A stretch of 14,162 nt of DNA from Acidobacteriaceae bacterium (lineage in GTDB: Bacteria; Acidobacteriota; Terriglobia; Terriglobales; Acidobacteriaceae): assembly GCA_027311125.1 (NCBI GenBank), contig DAICZO010000323.1, positions 1-14,162 on the forward strand, in the 5' to 3' direction. Below the pieces are notes generated by a model. It was not told where the DNA came from. It did no database searches and was given only the letters and a program-made list of their open reading frames with translations. Position numbers and translations under genes: made by a program. This document shows positions 7,518 through 14,162 of this stretch, in pieces. Every line of letters starts with the position of its first letter. The stretch's first letter is position 1.

Positions 7518-8005
7518 GGTCGCTCCTGCTTTTCGTGCAAGGCTATGGTTGCCGCACCGATGAGGGCCGCGGTGAGCAGCAGGCCAATCACCTCCAGCGG
7601 GAGCGCAAAGCGAACCATGAGGGCGGTTCCGATTTGTTGCATTGTGGCTTCGGGTTGGGGTGGCGGCGCATGGTGCAGGGCGGTGCTGGAGTGGATGGCC
7701 CAGGCTAGTGTTCCGAAGACGGCGATGACGATCAGTGCTCCGAGGTTCCAGGAGGCCTGAGACGAGTGGCCGAAGGTGCCGTCGTTACGGGTGAGCAGAA
7801 TGGTGAAGACGATGAGGATCGCCACGGCACCAACGTAGACGAGGATCTGGGCGAAGCCGATAAACTGGGCGCCGAGTAGCAGGTACACCGCTGCCAATCC
7901 TGCGAAGGCCAGTATGAGCGACAGGACGGAGTGCACGAGGTTGCGAAGGCTGATGGCCGCTACCGCTCCTGCTACCGTGAGTGCTGCGAAGATCGTGAAC
8001 AGCAA
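7514..8005 (-). CDS. nuoJ: NADH-quinone oxidoreductase subunit J, TTG start
   Basis: NuoJ (ND6 family) is a five-helix membrane subunit. The 163-residue product has the characteristic TM3 segment (FIGFAQILVYVGAVAIL), where the family's coupling pi-bulge lies, and a late helix containing LPLEVIGLLLTAALIG. A Pro/His-rich loop (about 109-120) separates helices 4 and 5. The start is TTG at 8005, chosen because AAGGAAGGA sits five bases upstream and the next residues lead directly into TM1. It is the first gene after a 134-bp gap, so it may open a separately promoted nuoJKLMMN segment. Confidence 0.94.
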   Translation of the reverse strand: MLFTIFAALTVAGAVAAISLRNLVHSVLSLILAFAGLAAVYLLLGAQFIGFAQILVYVGAVAILIVFTILLTRNDGTFGHSSQASWNLGALIVIAVFGTLAWAIHSSTALHHAPPPQPEATMQQIGTALMVRFALPLEVIGLLLTAALIGAATIALHEKQERP

Positions 8006-8010
8006 GTTCG

Positions 8011-8019
8011 TCCTTCCTT
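8011..8019 (-). promoter_or_regulatory. Shine-Dalgarno deciding the nuoJ TTG start
   Basis: On the minus strand AAGGAAGGA ends five bases before the TTG at 8005. It is the strongest ribosome binding site among the cluster genes that do not overlap an upstream gene, and it supports a TTG initiation codon because no ATG or GTG is equally well placed. Confidence 0.75.
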
Positions 8020-8088
8020 GAGAGCCGTTACTGATTTGACCTGTGCTGCGTGGTGCCGGTGTTGCAAACGATTGGAATCAAATGCTCT

Positions 8089-8094
8089 ATTACA
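8089..8094 (-). promoter_or_regulatory. Candidate -10 element for an internal nuoJ promoter
   Basis: On the minus strand TGTAAT matches the -10 consensus at 5 of 6 in the nuoH-nuoJ gap. No recognisable -35 lies 16-18 bp upstream, which would be consistent with an activator-dependent promoter. The inferred start near 8082 puts the CRP-like palindrome about 46 bp upstream of it, not quite the -41.5 or -61.5 typical of CRP sites in E. coli. Speculative. Confidence 0.25.
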
Positions 8095-8120
8095 TTCTCG
8101 CGATCGTGGGCTGGTCGCGA

Positions 8121-8136
8121 TGTGACGCATGTCACA
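8121..8136. promoter_or_regulatory. CRP/FNR-family-like palindromic operator
   Basis: TGTGACGCATGTCACA contains a perfect match to the E. coli CRP core TGTGA-N6-TCACA, with six-base inverted arms. It starts four bases after the nuoH stop on the coding strand and lies 116 bases before the nuoJ start. Ten fixed bases are expected by chance about 0.01 times in a window this size under uniform base use, so the match is notable. The hairpin it could form has only a 6-bp stem and no T-run, so termination is less likely than protein binding. Whether this organism has a CRP-like regulator with this specificity is unknown. Confidence 0.45.
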
Positions 8137-8139
8137 AAG

Positions 8140-9351
8140 TTATTCCGCAAAGCGATACACCCGTTTCTCCAGGTGGCCTTTGTGCATCTGATTGCGACCC
8201 AGTACGGTGTAGGGAACAACGACCAGCACGATGCTGACCAGCCAGCGTACCGGGCCCGCAGGCATAAAGTGCCAGACCGCGGCGGTGATGAGATTGAGCA
8301 GCGCCATGGGCAGCATGAACTTCCAGGCGAAGTTCATAAGCTGATCCATGCGCAGACGTGGAAGCGTTCCGCGGACCCAGATGAAGGCAACGATCAGGGT
8401 GAGCAGTTTGGCGAAGAACCAGAGGTAAGAAGGGACCCAGGTGAGGAAGGGAAGCGGAGCGTTCCAGCCGCCGAGGAAGAGAGTGATGGCCAGCCCGCTG
8501 ATGGCGAACATGCCGAGGTACTCGCCGAGGAAGAAGAGAGCGAACTTGAAGCCGGAGTACTCGATGTAATAGCCGGCGATGATTTCGGATTCGCCTTCGG
8601 GCAGATCGAAGGGGGAGCGATTGGACTCGGCCGTGGCGGCGATCATGAAGAGGACAAAGCCTGCGAATCCCCAAGGCGTAAAGATGAACCAGTGGGGGAG
8701 GATTCCGGTGTAGCCAGCTTGCTTTTCGACGATGGAGACGGTGGAGAGGGAGCCGGTCGCCATGATGACGGTCAGCGAGGAGAGGATCAGCGGGACCTCG
8801 TAGCTGATCATCTGGGCGATGGCACGCATGGCTCCGAGGAGCGAGTATTTGTTGCGGCTGGACCAGCCAGCCATGAAGACGGCGACCTCCGTGACGGAGC
8901 CGATGGCAAAGAAGAACAGGACGCCTGCGTCAAGATTGACGAGGACCATGTTGCGGCCAACGGGCAGGACGGCGTAGACCGAGAAGGCGGCCAGTACCAG
9001 CAGGATGGGCGCGAGCAGATGCACGAGCTTGTCGGCGGTCTGGGGGACGATGTCTTCCTTGGTCAGGGACTTGATGGCGTCGGCGATGGGTTGCAGTGAG
9101 CCGAAGAAGCCTACGCGGTTGGGGCCGTAGCGATTCTGGATGCGACCCAGACCTTTGCGTTCGAGGATGGTGGTGATGGCAAACAGCAGGCCAAAGCCGC
9201 CCACGATGGCTACGACAGAGAGCAGGATGGCCAGGAGGGGCTGGAGGCCGACCGGTGCGTGGCCCACGATCCAGTGTTGGACGATGACGAAGATCTGGTC
9301 GGCAGCCTGCGGGCTGGAGTGATGCAGCGAGTTGTAGGACAGGGCTGTCAT
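8140..9351 (-). CDS. nuoH: NADH-quinone oxidoreductase subunit H
   Basis: NuoH (ND1 family) is the membrane subunit that forms much of the quinone chamber with NuoB and NuoD. Diagnostic motifs are ERKGLGRIQNRYGPNRVG (64-81), AGWSSRNKYSLLGAMRA (161-177), and AESNRSPFDLPEGESEI (241-257) followed by GYYIEYSGFKFALFFLGEY (260-278), where the acidic quinone-site loop lies. At 403 residues it exceeds the roughly 325 of E. coli: about 28 extra residues precede the first motif, and an apparent additional C-terminal helix (about 368-384, VRWLVSIVLVVVPYTVL) ends in a basic tail. The ATG at 9351 overlaps the nuoI stop by 4 bp. A 134-bp gap follows before nuoJ. Confidence 0.97.
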   Translation of the reverse strand: MTALSYNSLHHSSPQAADQIFVIVQHWIVGHAPVGLQPLLAILLSVVAIVGGFGLLFAITTILERKGLGRIQNRYGPNRVGFFGSLQPIADAIKSLTKEDIVPQTADKLVHLLAPILLVLAAFSVYAVLPVGRNMVLVNLDAGVLFFFAIGSVTEVAVFMAGWSSRNKYSLLGAMRAIAQMISYEVPLILSSLTVIMATGSLSTVSIVEKQAGYTGILPHWFIFTPWGFAGFVLFMIAATAESNRSPFDLPEGESEIIAGYYIEYSGFKFALFFLGEYLGMFAISGLAITLFLGGWNAPLPFLTWVPSYLWFFAKLLTLIVAFIWVRGTLPRLRMDQLMNFAWKFMLPMALLNLITAAVWHFMPAGPVRWLVSIVLVVVPYTVLGRNQMHKGHLEKRVYRFAE

Positions 9352-9977
9352 GATGTCGAGGAGACCCCCGAATTGGCTGGTGGCGCAGCGGGTGGAGTGG
9401 CAGGTGGAGGTGCGCTGGCCTTGGCCTCGGCGGCAGCCTTGGCTTTGGCGTCTGCTTTGGCTCTCTCATCGGCGAGGCGGCCGTCGACTTCCGCGGCCTC
9501 GGTGGGATGGATCTCGTGATAGTGCTGGTTGGGTTTGGCGAGTTTGGCTTTATCCCAGAGCAGTCCGCCGAAGCGATCGTAGGTGCTGAGCTCGAAGGCG
9601 GTATCCATCTTGATGGCGTCGAACGGACAGACTTTGACGCAGATCTGGCAGCTCATGCAGACGGAGATATCGATGTTGAAGACGGCAGGATAGAACTGGG
9701 GCTTGCCCACGGCGTCTGGCTTTTTGTCCGTGCTTTTTTCGATGAAGATGCACTTTGGCGGACACTCTTTTTCGCAGATCTGGCAGCCGACACAGCGCAG
9801 GCCTGCCTGCCAGTCCTCGCCGTCGTAGACGAGGAACGGGAAGTCGCGCGTGGCCTCGGCCTGGGGAAGGCGCTCTTCGGGGTATTGCACGGTCGTCAAA
9901 CGGTCTTTGTTGACATAGCTGCCCAGAAAGTTTCTGGCTGTCTCGATCAGACCTTTCGCGATTCCTTCACCAAGCAT
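9348..9977 (-). CDS. nuoI: NADH-quinone oxidoreductase subunit I, 2x[4Fe-4S] ferredoxin-type
   Basis: NuoI carries the two 4Fe-4S clusters (N6a, N6b) that pass electrons to NuoB. Two CxxCxxCxxxCP motifs are intact: Cys62-65-68-72 (CVGCQICEKECP) and Cys107-110-113-117 (CMSCQICVKVCP). The 209-residue protein exceeds the usual 160-180 because of a low-complexity tail (about 165-209) rich in Ala, Lys and then Pro, which looks like a charged helix followed by a disordered end. The gene precedes nuoH rather than following it as in the E. coli order. The ATG at 9977 follows a 115-bp gap after nuoD and overlaps nuoH by 4 bp at its end. Confidence 0.97.
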   Translation of the reverse strand: MLGEGIAKGLIETARNFLGSYVNKDRLTTVQYPEERLPQAEATRDFPFLVYDGEDWQAGLRCVGCQICEKECPPKCIFIEKSTDKKPDAVGKPQFYPAVFNIDISVCMSCQICVKVCPFDAIKMDTAFELSTYDRFGGLLWDKAKLAKPNQHYHEIHPTEAAEVDGRLADERAKADAKAKAAAEAKASAPPPATPPAAPPANSGVSSTS

Positions 9978-10049
9978 GATTCCAGCCCTTCACGTTAGTA
10001 GTGCACGAATAAAGCTTTACCAGTGTTACTGCTCACTTATTTGCTGCCA

Positions 10050-10055
10050 GTTATA
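10050..10055 (-). promoter_or_regulatory. Candidate -10 element upstream of nuoI
   Basis: TATAAC on the minus strand matches the -10 consensus at 5 of 6 and lies in the most AT-rich part of the 115-bp nuoD-nuoI gap. A start near 10043 would give a leader of about 66 bases. No -35 is recognisable at 15-19 bp. The gap itself holds no nuoE remnant and no convincing ORF (only a 15-codon frame). Confidence 0.2.
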
Positions 10056-10092
10056 GATATCTTGAGACGGCATGGGTTTTGGCCCGCCCAGT

Positions 10093-11265
10093 CTACCGAT
10101 CAACCTCCCCCAGAACAATATCGATGGTGCCGAAGATGACGACTGTATCCGCGAGACTGGAGCCGAGGCACATATCTTCGAGAACGGTGAGATTGATGAG
10201 GCTGGGCGGACGGACGCGGTAGCGGTAGGGGTTGGGAGTTCCGTCGCTGATCAGGTAGAAGCCGAGTTCGCCTTTGGGGGATTCGATTCGGCCGTAGGCC
10301 TCGCCAGCCTTGGGGCGGAAGCCGCGGATTTTAGCTTTGGGATCCATGATGGGGCCGGGGGCAATCTGCTGCAGCGCCTGGTCGAGAATCTTGAGGGATT
10401 CGCGCATCTCCAGCATGCGGATCATGTAGCGGTCGTACACATCGCCGTGTTCGCCGAGTGGAACCTTGAAGTCGAAGCGCTCGTAGATGCCGTAGCGGTC
10501 GACTTTGCGGATATCGTAGTTGACTCCGGAGGCGCGCAGAATGGGTCCGGTGACTCCACCTTGAATGGCGAGTTTGGGCGGTAACACGCCGACGCCCTGG
10601 GTACGGGCAAGCAGTATCTCGTTGCTGGCGAGCAGGCTTTCGAACTCATCGAGGAAGCGAGGGTACTCAGCTACCGTCTTGCGGGCCTGGTCGAGCCAGC
10701 CTGCGGGGAGGTCGACACGGCAGCCGCCGAAGCGCATGTAGTTACACATCATGCGGGAGCCGGTGAGGGCTTCGAAGAGGTCGAGAATTTTTTCGCGCTC
10801 ACGAAAGGCATACATCAGGGGAGTGCCGCTGGCGCCCATCTCCTGCATGAGGAAGCCGATGGTGGAGGCGTGATTCTGTAGGCGTGTCAGCTCGGCGGCG
10901 ATGACGCGGATGTACTCTGCCCGTTCCGGGACCTGCAGGCCGGCGAGCTTCTCCACGGACATGGCGTAGGCCCAGTTGTTGGAGAGCGAACACATGTAAT
11001 CCAGCCGGTCCGTGTATGGAATCGAGGCGAGGTAGGTGGTTGATTCAGCGATCTTCTCGTGGTTGCGATGCAGGTAGCCGAAGACCGGCTTGAGCTTGAC
11101 GACCCGTTCGCCGTCGAGAACGACGTCCATGCGGAATACGCCGTGGGTGGAGGGGTGATGCGGGCCGAGGGAGATCTGCAGCAGCTCGGATTCATGATCA
11201 ATCATGGTCGCGTCGGCGAATCCGTGATGAGCTGCTGGTGTGGTGGCTTCCATACTGGTGCTCAT
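10093..11265 (-). CDS. nuoD: NADH-quinone oxidoreductase subunit D (49-kDa, quinone-binding)
   Basis: NuoD shares ancestry with the large subunit of NiFe hydrogenases and forms the quinone headgroup site with NuoB. The 390-residue product has GPHHPSTHGVFR (34-45) with His41, and TDRLDYM with Tyr90, equivalent to the quinone-contacting His38 and Tyr87 of the Thermus subunit. The conserved GYLHRNHEKIAE (63-74) is present with NH where many homologues have G plus a hydrophobic residue. NuoC and NuoD are separate genes, unlike the E. coli fusion. The ATG at 11265 overlaps the nuoC stop by 4 bp, but AAGGAG lies only one base before it; the ATG four codons later (11253) is an alternative. No nuoE follows. 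Confidence 0.97.
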   Translation of the reverse strand: MSTSMEATTPAAHHGFADATMIDHESELLQISLGPHHPSTHGVFRMDVVLDGERVVKLKPVFGYLHRNHEKIAESTTYLASIPYTDRLDYMCSLSNNWAYAMSVEKLAGLQVPERAEYIRVIAAELTRLQNHASTIGFLMQEMGASGTPLMYAFREREKILDLFEALTGSRMMCNYMRFGGCRVDLPAGWLDQARKTVAEYPRFLDEFESLLASNEILLARTQGVGVLPPKLAIQGGVTGPILRASGVNYDIRKVDRYGIYERFDFKVPLGEHGDVYDRYMIRMLEMRESLKILDQALQQIAPGPIMDPKAKIRGFRPKAGEAYGRIESPKGELGFYLISDGTPNPYRYRVRPPSLINLTVLEDMCLGSSLADTVVIFGTIDIVLGEVDR

Positions 11266-11889
11266 GCTCCTTGCCCATCTGGACTGCTGATCCGGTTGCG
11301 GTGTTCGAGCGCTTTTTTCAAGACGGCATCGTGCGGGGTTGGCTCGTACTCGTAGTCGTCGGGTTCCACGTAATCCTTGCGCATGGGATGGTCTTCAAAC
11401 TCGTCCCACATGAGAATGCGGCGCAGATCGGGGTGGCCATCGAAGATGATTCCGAAGAGATCGAAGACCTCGCGCTCTTGAAATTCGGCGCTGCGCCAGA
11501 CGGGGGTGAACGATGGCAGATGGACGCTGTCGGTTCGATTCTCAGTCCGCAGGCGAACCACCAGCGGCCCATGCTTCTTCTGCATGGAGTAAAGATGGTA
11601 GACCGCTTCCAGATAGCCGGGTGTACGCGTCTTGCTAATCTCTTCGACTTCTTTTTCTATGCCATCGACCAACTGGGTGACCTTTACTTTTTCACTGGTT
11701 TCGGTGTCGAGCCAGTCGAGTCCGGTGACGTTGGAGCAGTAGTCGAGGCAGAGGGTGGGATCATCGCGGAGAAACATGGCGGCTGCGAATGCGTGCTCGC
11801 GATCGAGCAGGAGCGAGTGCTGGCCGGAGGGGCTGCCGTTGGTCACGATCTGTGGCGAGCAGCCGGGGATGGCTGCTTCCAGCGTCGAT

Positions 11890-11909
<20 letters not shown>
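11262..11909 (-). CDS. nuoC: NADH-quinone oxidoreductase subunit C (30-kDa)
   Basis: NuoC is a cofactor-free scaffold subunit of the hydrophilic connecting module. The family signature spans about 145-165 (EREVFDLFGIIFDGHPDLRR), and the DHPMRKDY element near 173-180 is typical. At 215 residues it is close to family length but seems to carry an additional charged segment (about 70-98, including EKEVEEISKTRTPG) between the VTGLDW and YHLYSM regions, where many homologues have a short turn. The ATG at 11909 lies within the end of nuoB (20-bp overlap) and has AGGA four bases upstream. It overlaps nuoD by 4 bp. Confidence 0.96.
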
Positions 11910-12543
<634 letters not shown>

Positions 12544-12622
12544 GCGGAAGGCCCGTTTCTGCTGAAGACACTTTAGGTCAGTTAAGAGCGAAACCAGTGT
12601 ACTGCGCTGCTCCACTGGAAGG

Positions 12623-13003
12623 TTATGCCCAGGTAAGTACACCCTTCTGCCATGCCCAGATGAGCCCTTCGACCAGCAGGAAGAGAAAGACGAGCATGGC
12701 AAGCGATGCACCAACGGTAAGACTTGAAAACGCTACGGCAAAGGGTAGTAAGAAGATGGCCTCTACATCGAAGACCAGAAATACGATGGCGTAGATGTAG
12801 TACTCCGAGCGGAATTGAACCCAGGCATCGCCCTTGGACTCCAACCCGCACTCGTAGGTGGCGTTTTTGACTGAACCGGGCTTGCGAGGGGAGAATTTTT
12901 TGGACCAGAGCCACGCTAGCAGCAGCGGCGTTACGGCAAAGCCGATGGCTGCAATCATCAGGATTGCGATGGGGCGGTAGGTGTCGAGGAACAGTGAATT
13001 CAT
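12623..13003 (-). CDS. nuoA: NADH-quinone oxidoreductase subunit A
   Basis: NuoA (ND3 family) is a three-helix membrane subunit whose TM1-TM2 loop lies near the quinone chamber. The 126-residue product has the diagnostic loop YECGLESKGDAW with its conserved cysteine, followed by FRSEYYIYAIVFLVFDVEAI, the ND3-type TM2. The ATG at 13003 gives a normal family length and places TM1 right after a short polar N-terminus; only a weak GGA lies five bases upstream. It is the first nuo gene, 226 bp after the flavoprotein gene, so the cluster's main promoter probably lies in that gap. Confidence 0.95.
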   Translation of the reverse strand: MNSLFLDTYRPIAILMIAAIGFAVTPLLLAWLWSKKFSPRKPGSVKNATYECGLESKGDAWVQFRSEYYIYAIVFLVFDVEAIFLLPFAVAFSSLTVGASLAMLVFLFLLVEGLIWAWQKGVLTWA

Positions 13004-13229
13004 AGGTATCCGACTGTGCTGGTTAGTGTCGACAAGGTGTTGTGCCGTTGCCTTGCGCAGAGCGTAGAGAACGGGTTTTGCAGCGATACAGCGTGCAACC
13101 CATAGTACTGCGAATCCTTAAATATGTTTAGGGCTGCGTCTTTCGTAATGTTCGTCAGGGCTCGCACCGCGCGGAGGGGAGCGAGCGATACCTGAGACGA
13201 GCAAGGGGTTCGAATTGGGGTTGCAATCC
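13004..13229 (-). other. Leader region upstream of nuoA
   Basis: This 226-bp gap holds an AT-rich island (about 13113-13130) in GC-rich DNA and, closer to the flavoprotein gene, a 6-bp inverted repeat (13160-13165 with 13181-13186) with CCGCGCGG in its loop and no T-run. A 77-codon frame starts at an ATG overlapping the flavoprotein stop and ends at a TGA overlapping the nuoA ATG, but its product is not protein-like and lacks known motifs, so it is not called as a gene. Confidence 0.5.
13102..13130 (-). promoter_or_regulatory. Candidate promoter for nuoA with overlapping palindrome
   Basis: On the minus strand TAAACA (13125-13130, 4 of 6 to the -35 consensus) and TACTAT (13102-13107, 4 of 6 to the -10) are 17 bp apart. 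The inferred start near 13095 leaves a leader of about 92 bases. The -35 sits within TAAACATATTTA (13119-13130), an inverted repeat with one mismatched pair that could be an operator. The consensus match is modest; location and AT-richness are the main support. Confidence 0.25.
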
Positions 13230-14162
13230 TCATGAATGGGGCATACCCGGGCGCAGGGTATAGCTGCTGAGTGTCTTGATGTAGTTGCCGCGGTCGAAGG
13301 GGGTGGTGTCGGGAACGGAACGGCGGCTGAGGCTGCCGCGCATCTGGCGAATGGAGTGGTACTCATGCTCTTCCATCCAGCGGATGAGGTCGCTTTGGAC
13401 ATCGGCGATCCAATGGATGCCGTTCAGATGCAGGGCTGAGGTCATCATGGCGACCTGTGCGCCGGCCATGATGGATTTCAGGACACACTCGGCAGTGTGT
13501 ACGCCACCCGTAACGGCAAGGTCGCAGCTGGTATTGCCATACAGGATGGCTACCCAGTGGAGGCGCAGGAGCAACTCCTCACGGCTGCTGAAGATGATTC
13601 TAGGAACGACCTCGAGTTTGTCGATATCAAAGTCCGGCTGGTAAAAGCGGTTGAAGAGGACGAGTGCGTCGGCACCGGCCGCCTCCAGTTGACGGGCAAG
13701 ATGTGGGATGGTGGTGAACTGCGGGGACAGCTTGACGGCAATCGGAATGGTGACGCTGCGTTTGACCTGGGCGACCAGATCGATCAGGCCCTGCTCTACT
13801 TCGCCGCTGGGGATGGTGGGGTCGGTGGCCAGGGAGTAGGTGTTGAGCTCCAAGGCATCGGCACCTGCTGCTTCAAGCTCCTTGGCAAAGTAGGTCCAGC
13901 CGCCGGGCGACGCTCCGTTGAGGCTGGCAATGACCGGAATGCTGACGTTTCGTTTGGCAGCCTGCAGGTGAGCAATATAGGCTGCCTGTGTGTAGTGATA
14001 GTTATCCTGTGATGGCAGGTAACTGAGGGATTCCGCGTATGACTCCGACCCGCGGGCGAGGTCTTGCTCGAGCGCCGCTGCATCCAGTGTGAGCTGTTCT
14101 TCGAACAGCGACGGTAGGATGACGGCCCCCGCCCCGGCGGCCTCCATGCGCATGATGTTGTC
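13230..14162 (-). CDS. Dihydroorotate dehydrogenase-like flavoprotein (5' end beyond window)
   Basis: The visible 310 residues form most of a TIM-barrel FMN protein of the PyrD-like family; the frame runs off the right edge, so an estimated 25-30 N-terminal residues are missing. Features, numbered from the edge: IASLNGASPGGW (78-89), ADALELNTYSLATDP (101-115), IAVKLSPQFT (141-150), and VTGGVHTAECVLKSIMAGA (218-236), the phosphate-binding loop of the flavin. True class 1 dihydroorotate dehydrogenases have NLSCPN with the catalytic cysteine where this protein reads NTYSLA, so the cysteine base is missing (Ser110 aligns there). It probably does not act in pyrimidine synthesis, and its substrate is unknown. 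It is transcribed toward nuoA, 226 bp away. Confidence 0.85.
   Translation of the reverse strand, partial: DNIMRMEAAGAGAVILPSLFEEQLTLDAAALEQDLARGSESYAESLSYLPSQDNYHYTQAAYIAHLQAAKRNVSIPVIASLNGASPGGWTYFAKELEAAGADALELNTYSLATDPTIPSGEVEQGLIDLVAQVKRSVTIPIAVKLSPQFTTIPHLARQLEAAGADALVLFNRFYQPDFDIDKLEVVPRIIFSSREELLLRLHWVAILYGNTSCDLAVTGGVHTAECVLKSIMAGAQVAMMTSALHLNGIHWIADVQSDLIRWMEEHEYHSIRQMRGSLSRRSVPDTTPFDRGNYIKTLSSYTLRPGMPHS

Noticed and set aside
8050..9099. Long plus-strand open frame (349 codons) opposite nuoH
   Set aside because: It is antisense to an unambiguous nuoH, its product is a Gly/Asp/Glu-rich string typical of the complement of GC-rich membrane-protein genes, and it has no motif or credible ribosome binding site.
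12544..12714. 57-codon upstream extension of nuoB
   Set aside because: The residues do not resemble NuoB, and the ATG at 12543 gives a normal N-terminus; the extension overlaps the end of nuoA.
13160..13186. Stem-loop GCTCGC/GCGAGC downstream of the flavoprotein gene
   Set aside because: It is a six-bp stem with a 15-base loop and no T-run, so it is not supported as a terminator; such short repeats are common in GC-rich DNA.

Overview
The window is almost entirely one leftward (minus-strand) gene cluster for the proton-pumping NADH:quinone oxidoreductase family (respiratory complex I, Nuo). Read in transcription order, from right to left, it encodes a dihydroorotate dehydrogenase-like flavoprotein (cut by the right edge), then nuoA, nuoB, nuoC, nuoD, nuoI, nuoH, nuoJ, nuoK, nuoL, a first nuoM, a second divergent nuoM, and nuoN. 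A tRNA-Ala(CGC) lies on the plus strand near the left edge and converges on the 3' end of nuoN. GC content is high (around 60% by eye). Gene content, protein wording and the two-nuoM layout suggest an acidobacterium (Acidobacteriota, class Terriglobia), but this is inferred from recognition and no database was searched.

Layout: 1-359 holds only the tRNA; 360-7517 is nuoN-M2-M1-L-K; 7206-8005 is nuoKJ; a 134-bp gap (8006-8139) carries a CRP-like palindrome and a strong Shine-Dalgarno for a TTG-started nuoJ; 8140-9977 is nuoHI; a 115-bp gap (9978-10092) stands where nuoEFG would lie in a canonical operon; 10093-13003 is nuoDCBA; 13004-13229 is an untranslated or leader region; 13230-14162 is the flavoprotein. 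Most junctions are 4-bp ATGA overlaps (C/D, I/H, J/K, L/M1, M2/N), so the genes are translationally coupled. The larger gaps (A/B, D/I, H/J, K/L, M1/M2) mark possible internal promoters or historical rearrangement points.

Function: NuoB, C, D and I form the quinone-reducing connecting module with 4Fe-4S clusters; NuoA, H, J, K, L, M1, M2 and N form the membrane arm. The NADH-oxidising module NuoEFG is not in this window, so the donor is either NADH through EFG encoded elsewhere or another carrier such as ferredoxin. The extra NuoM gives four antiporter-like subunits, and NuoL shows the expected structural counterpart: a lateral amphipathic helix lengthened by what looks like a tandem 26-residue repeat. 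This matches the published '2M' class of complex I with an additional pump subunit. The most notable detail is that the second NuoM lacks the TM7 lysine regarded as essential for proton transfer (Leu215 instead), while M1, L and N keep theirs. So the fourth channel here may not pump, or may pump by another route.
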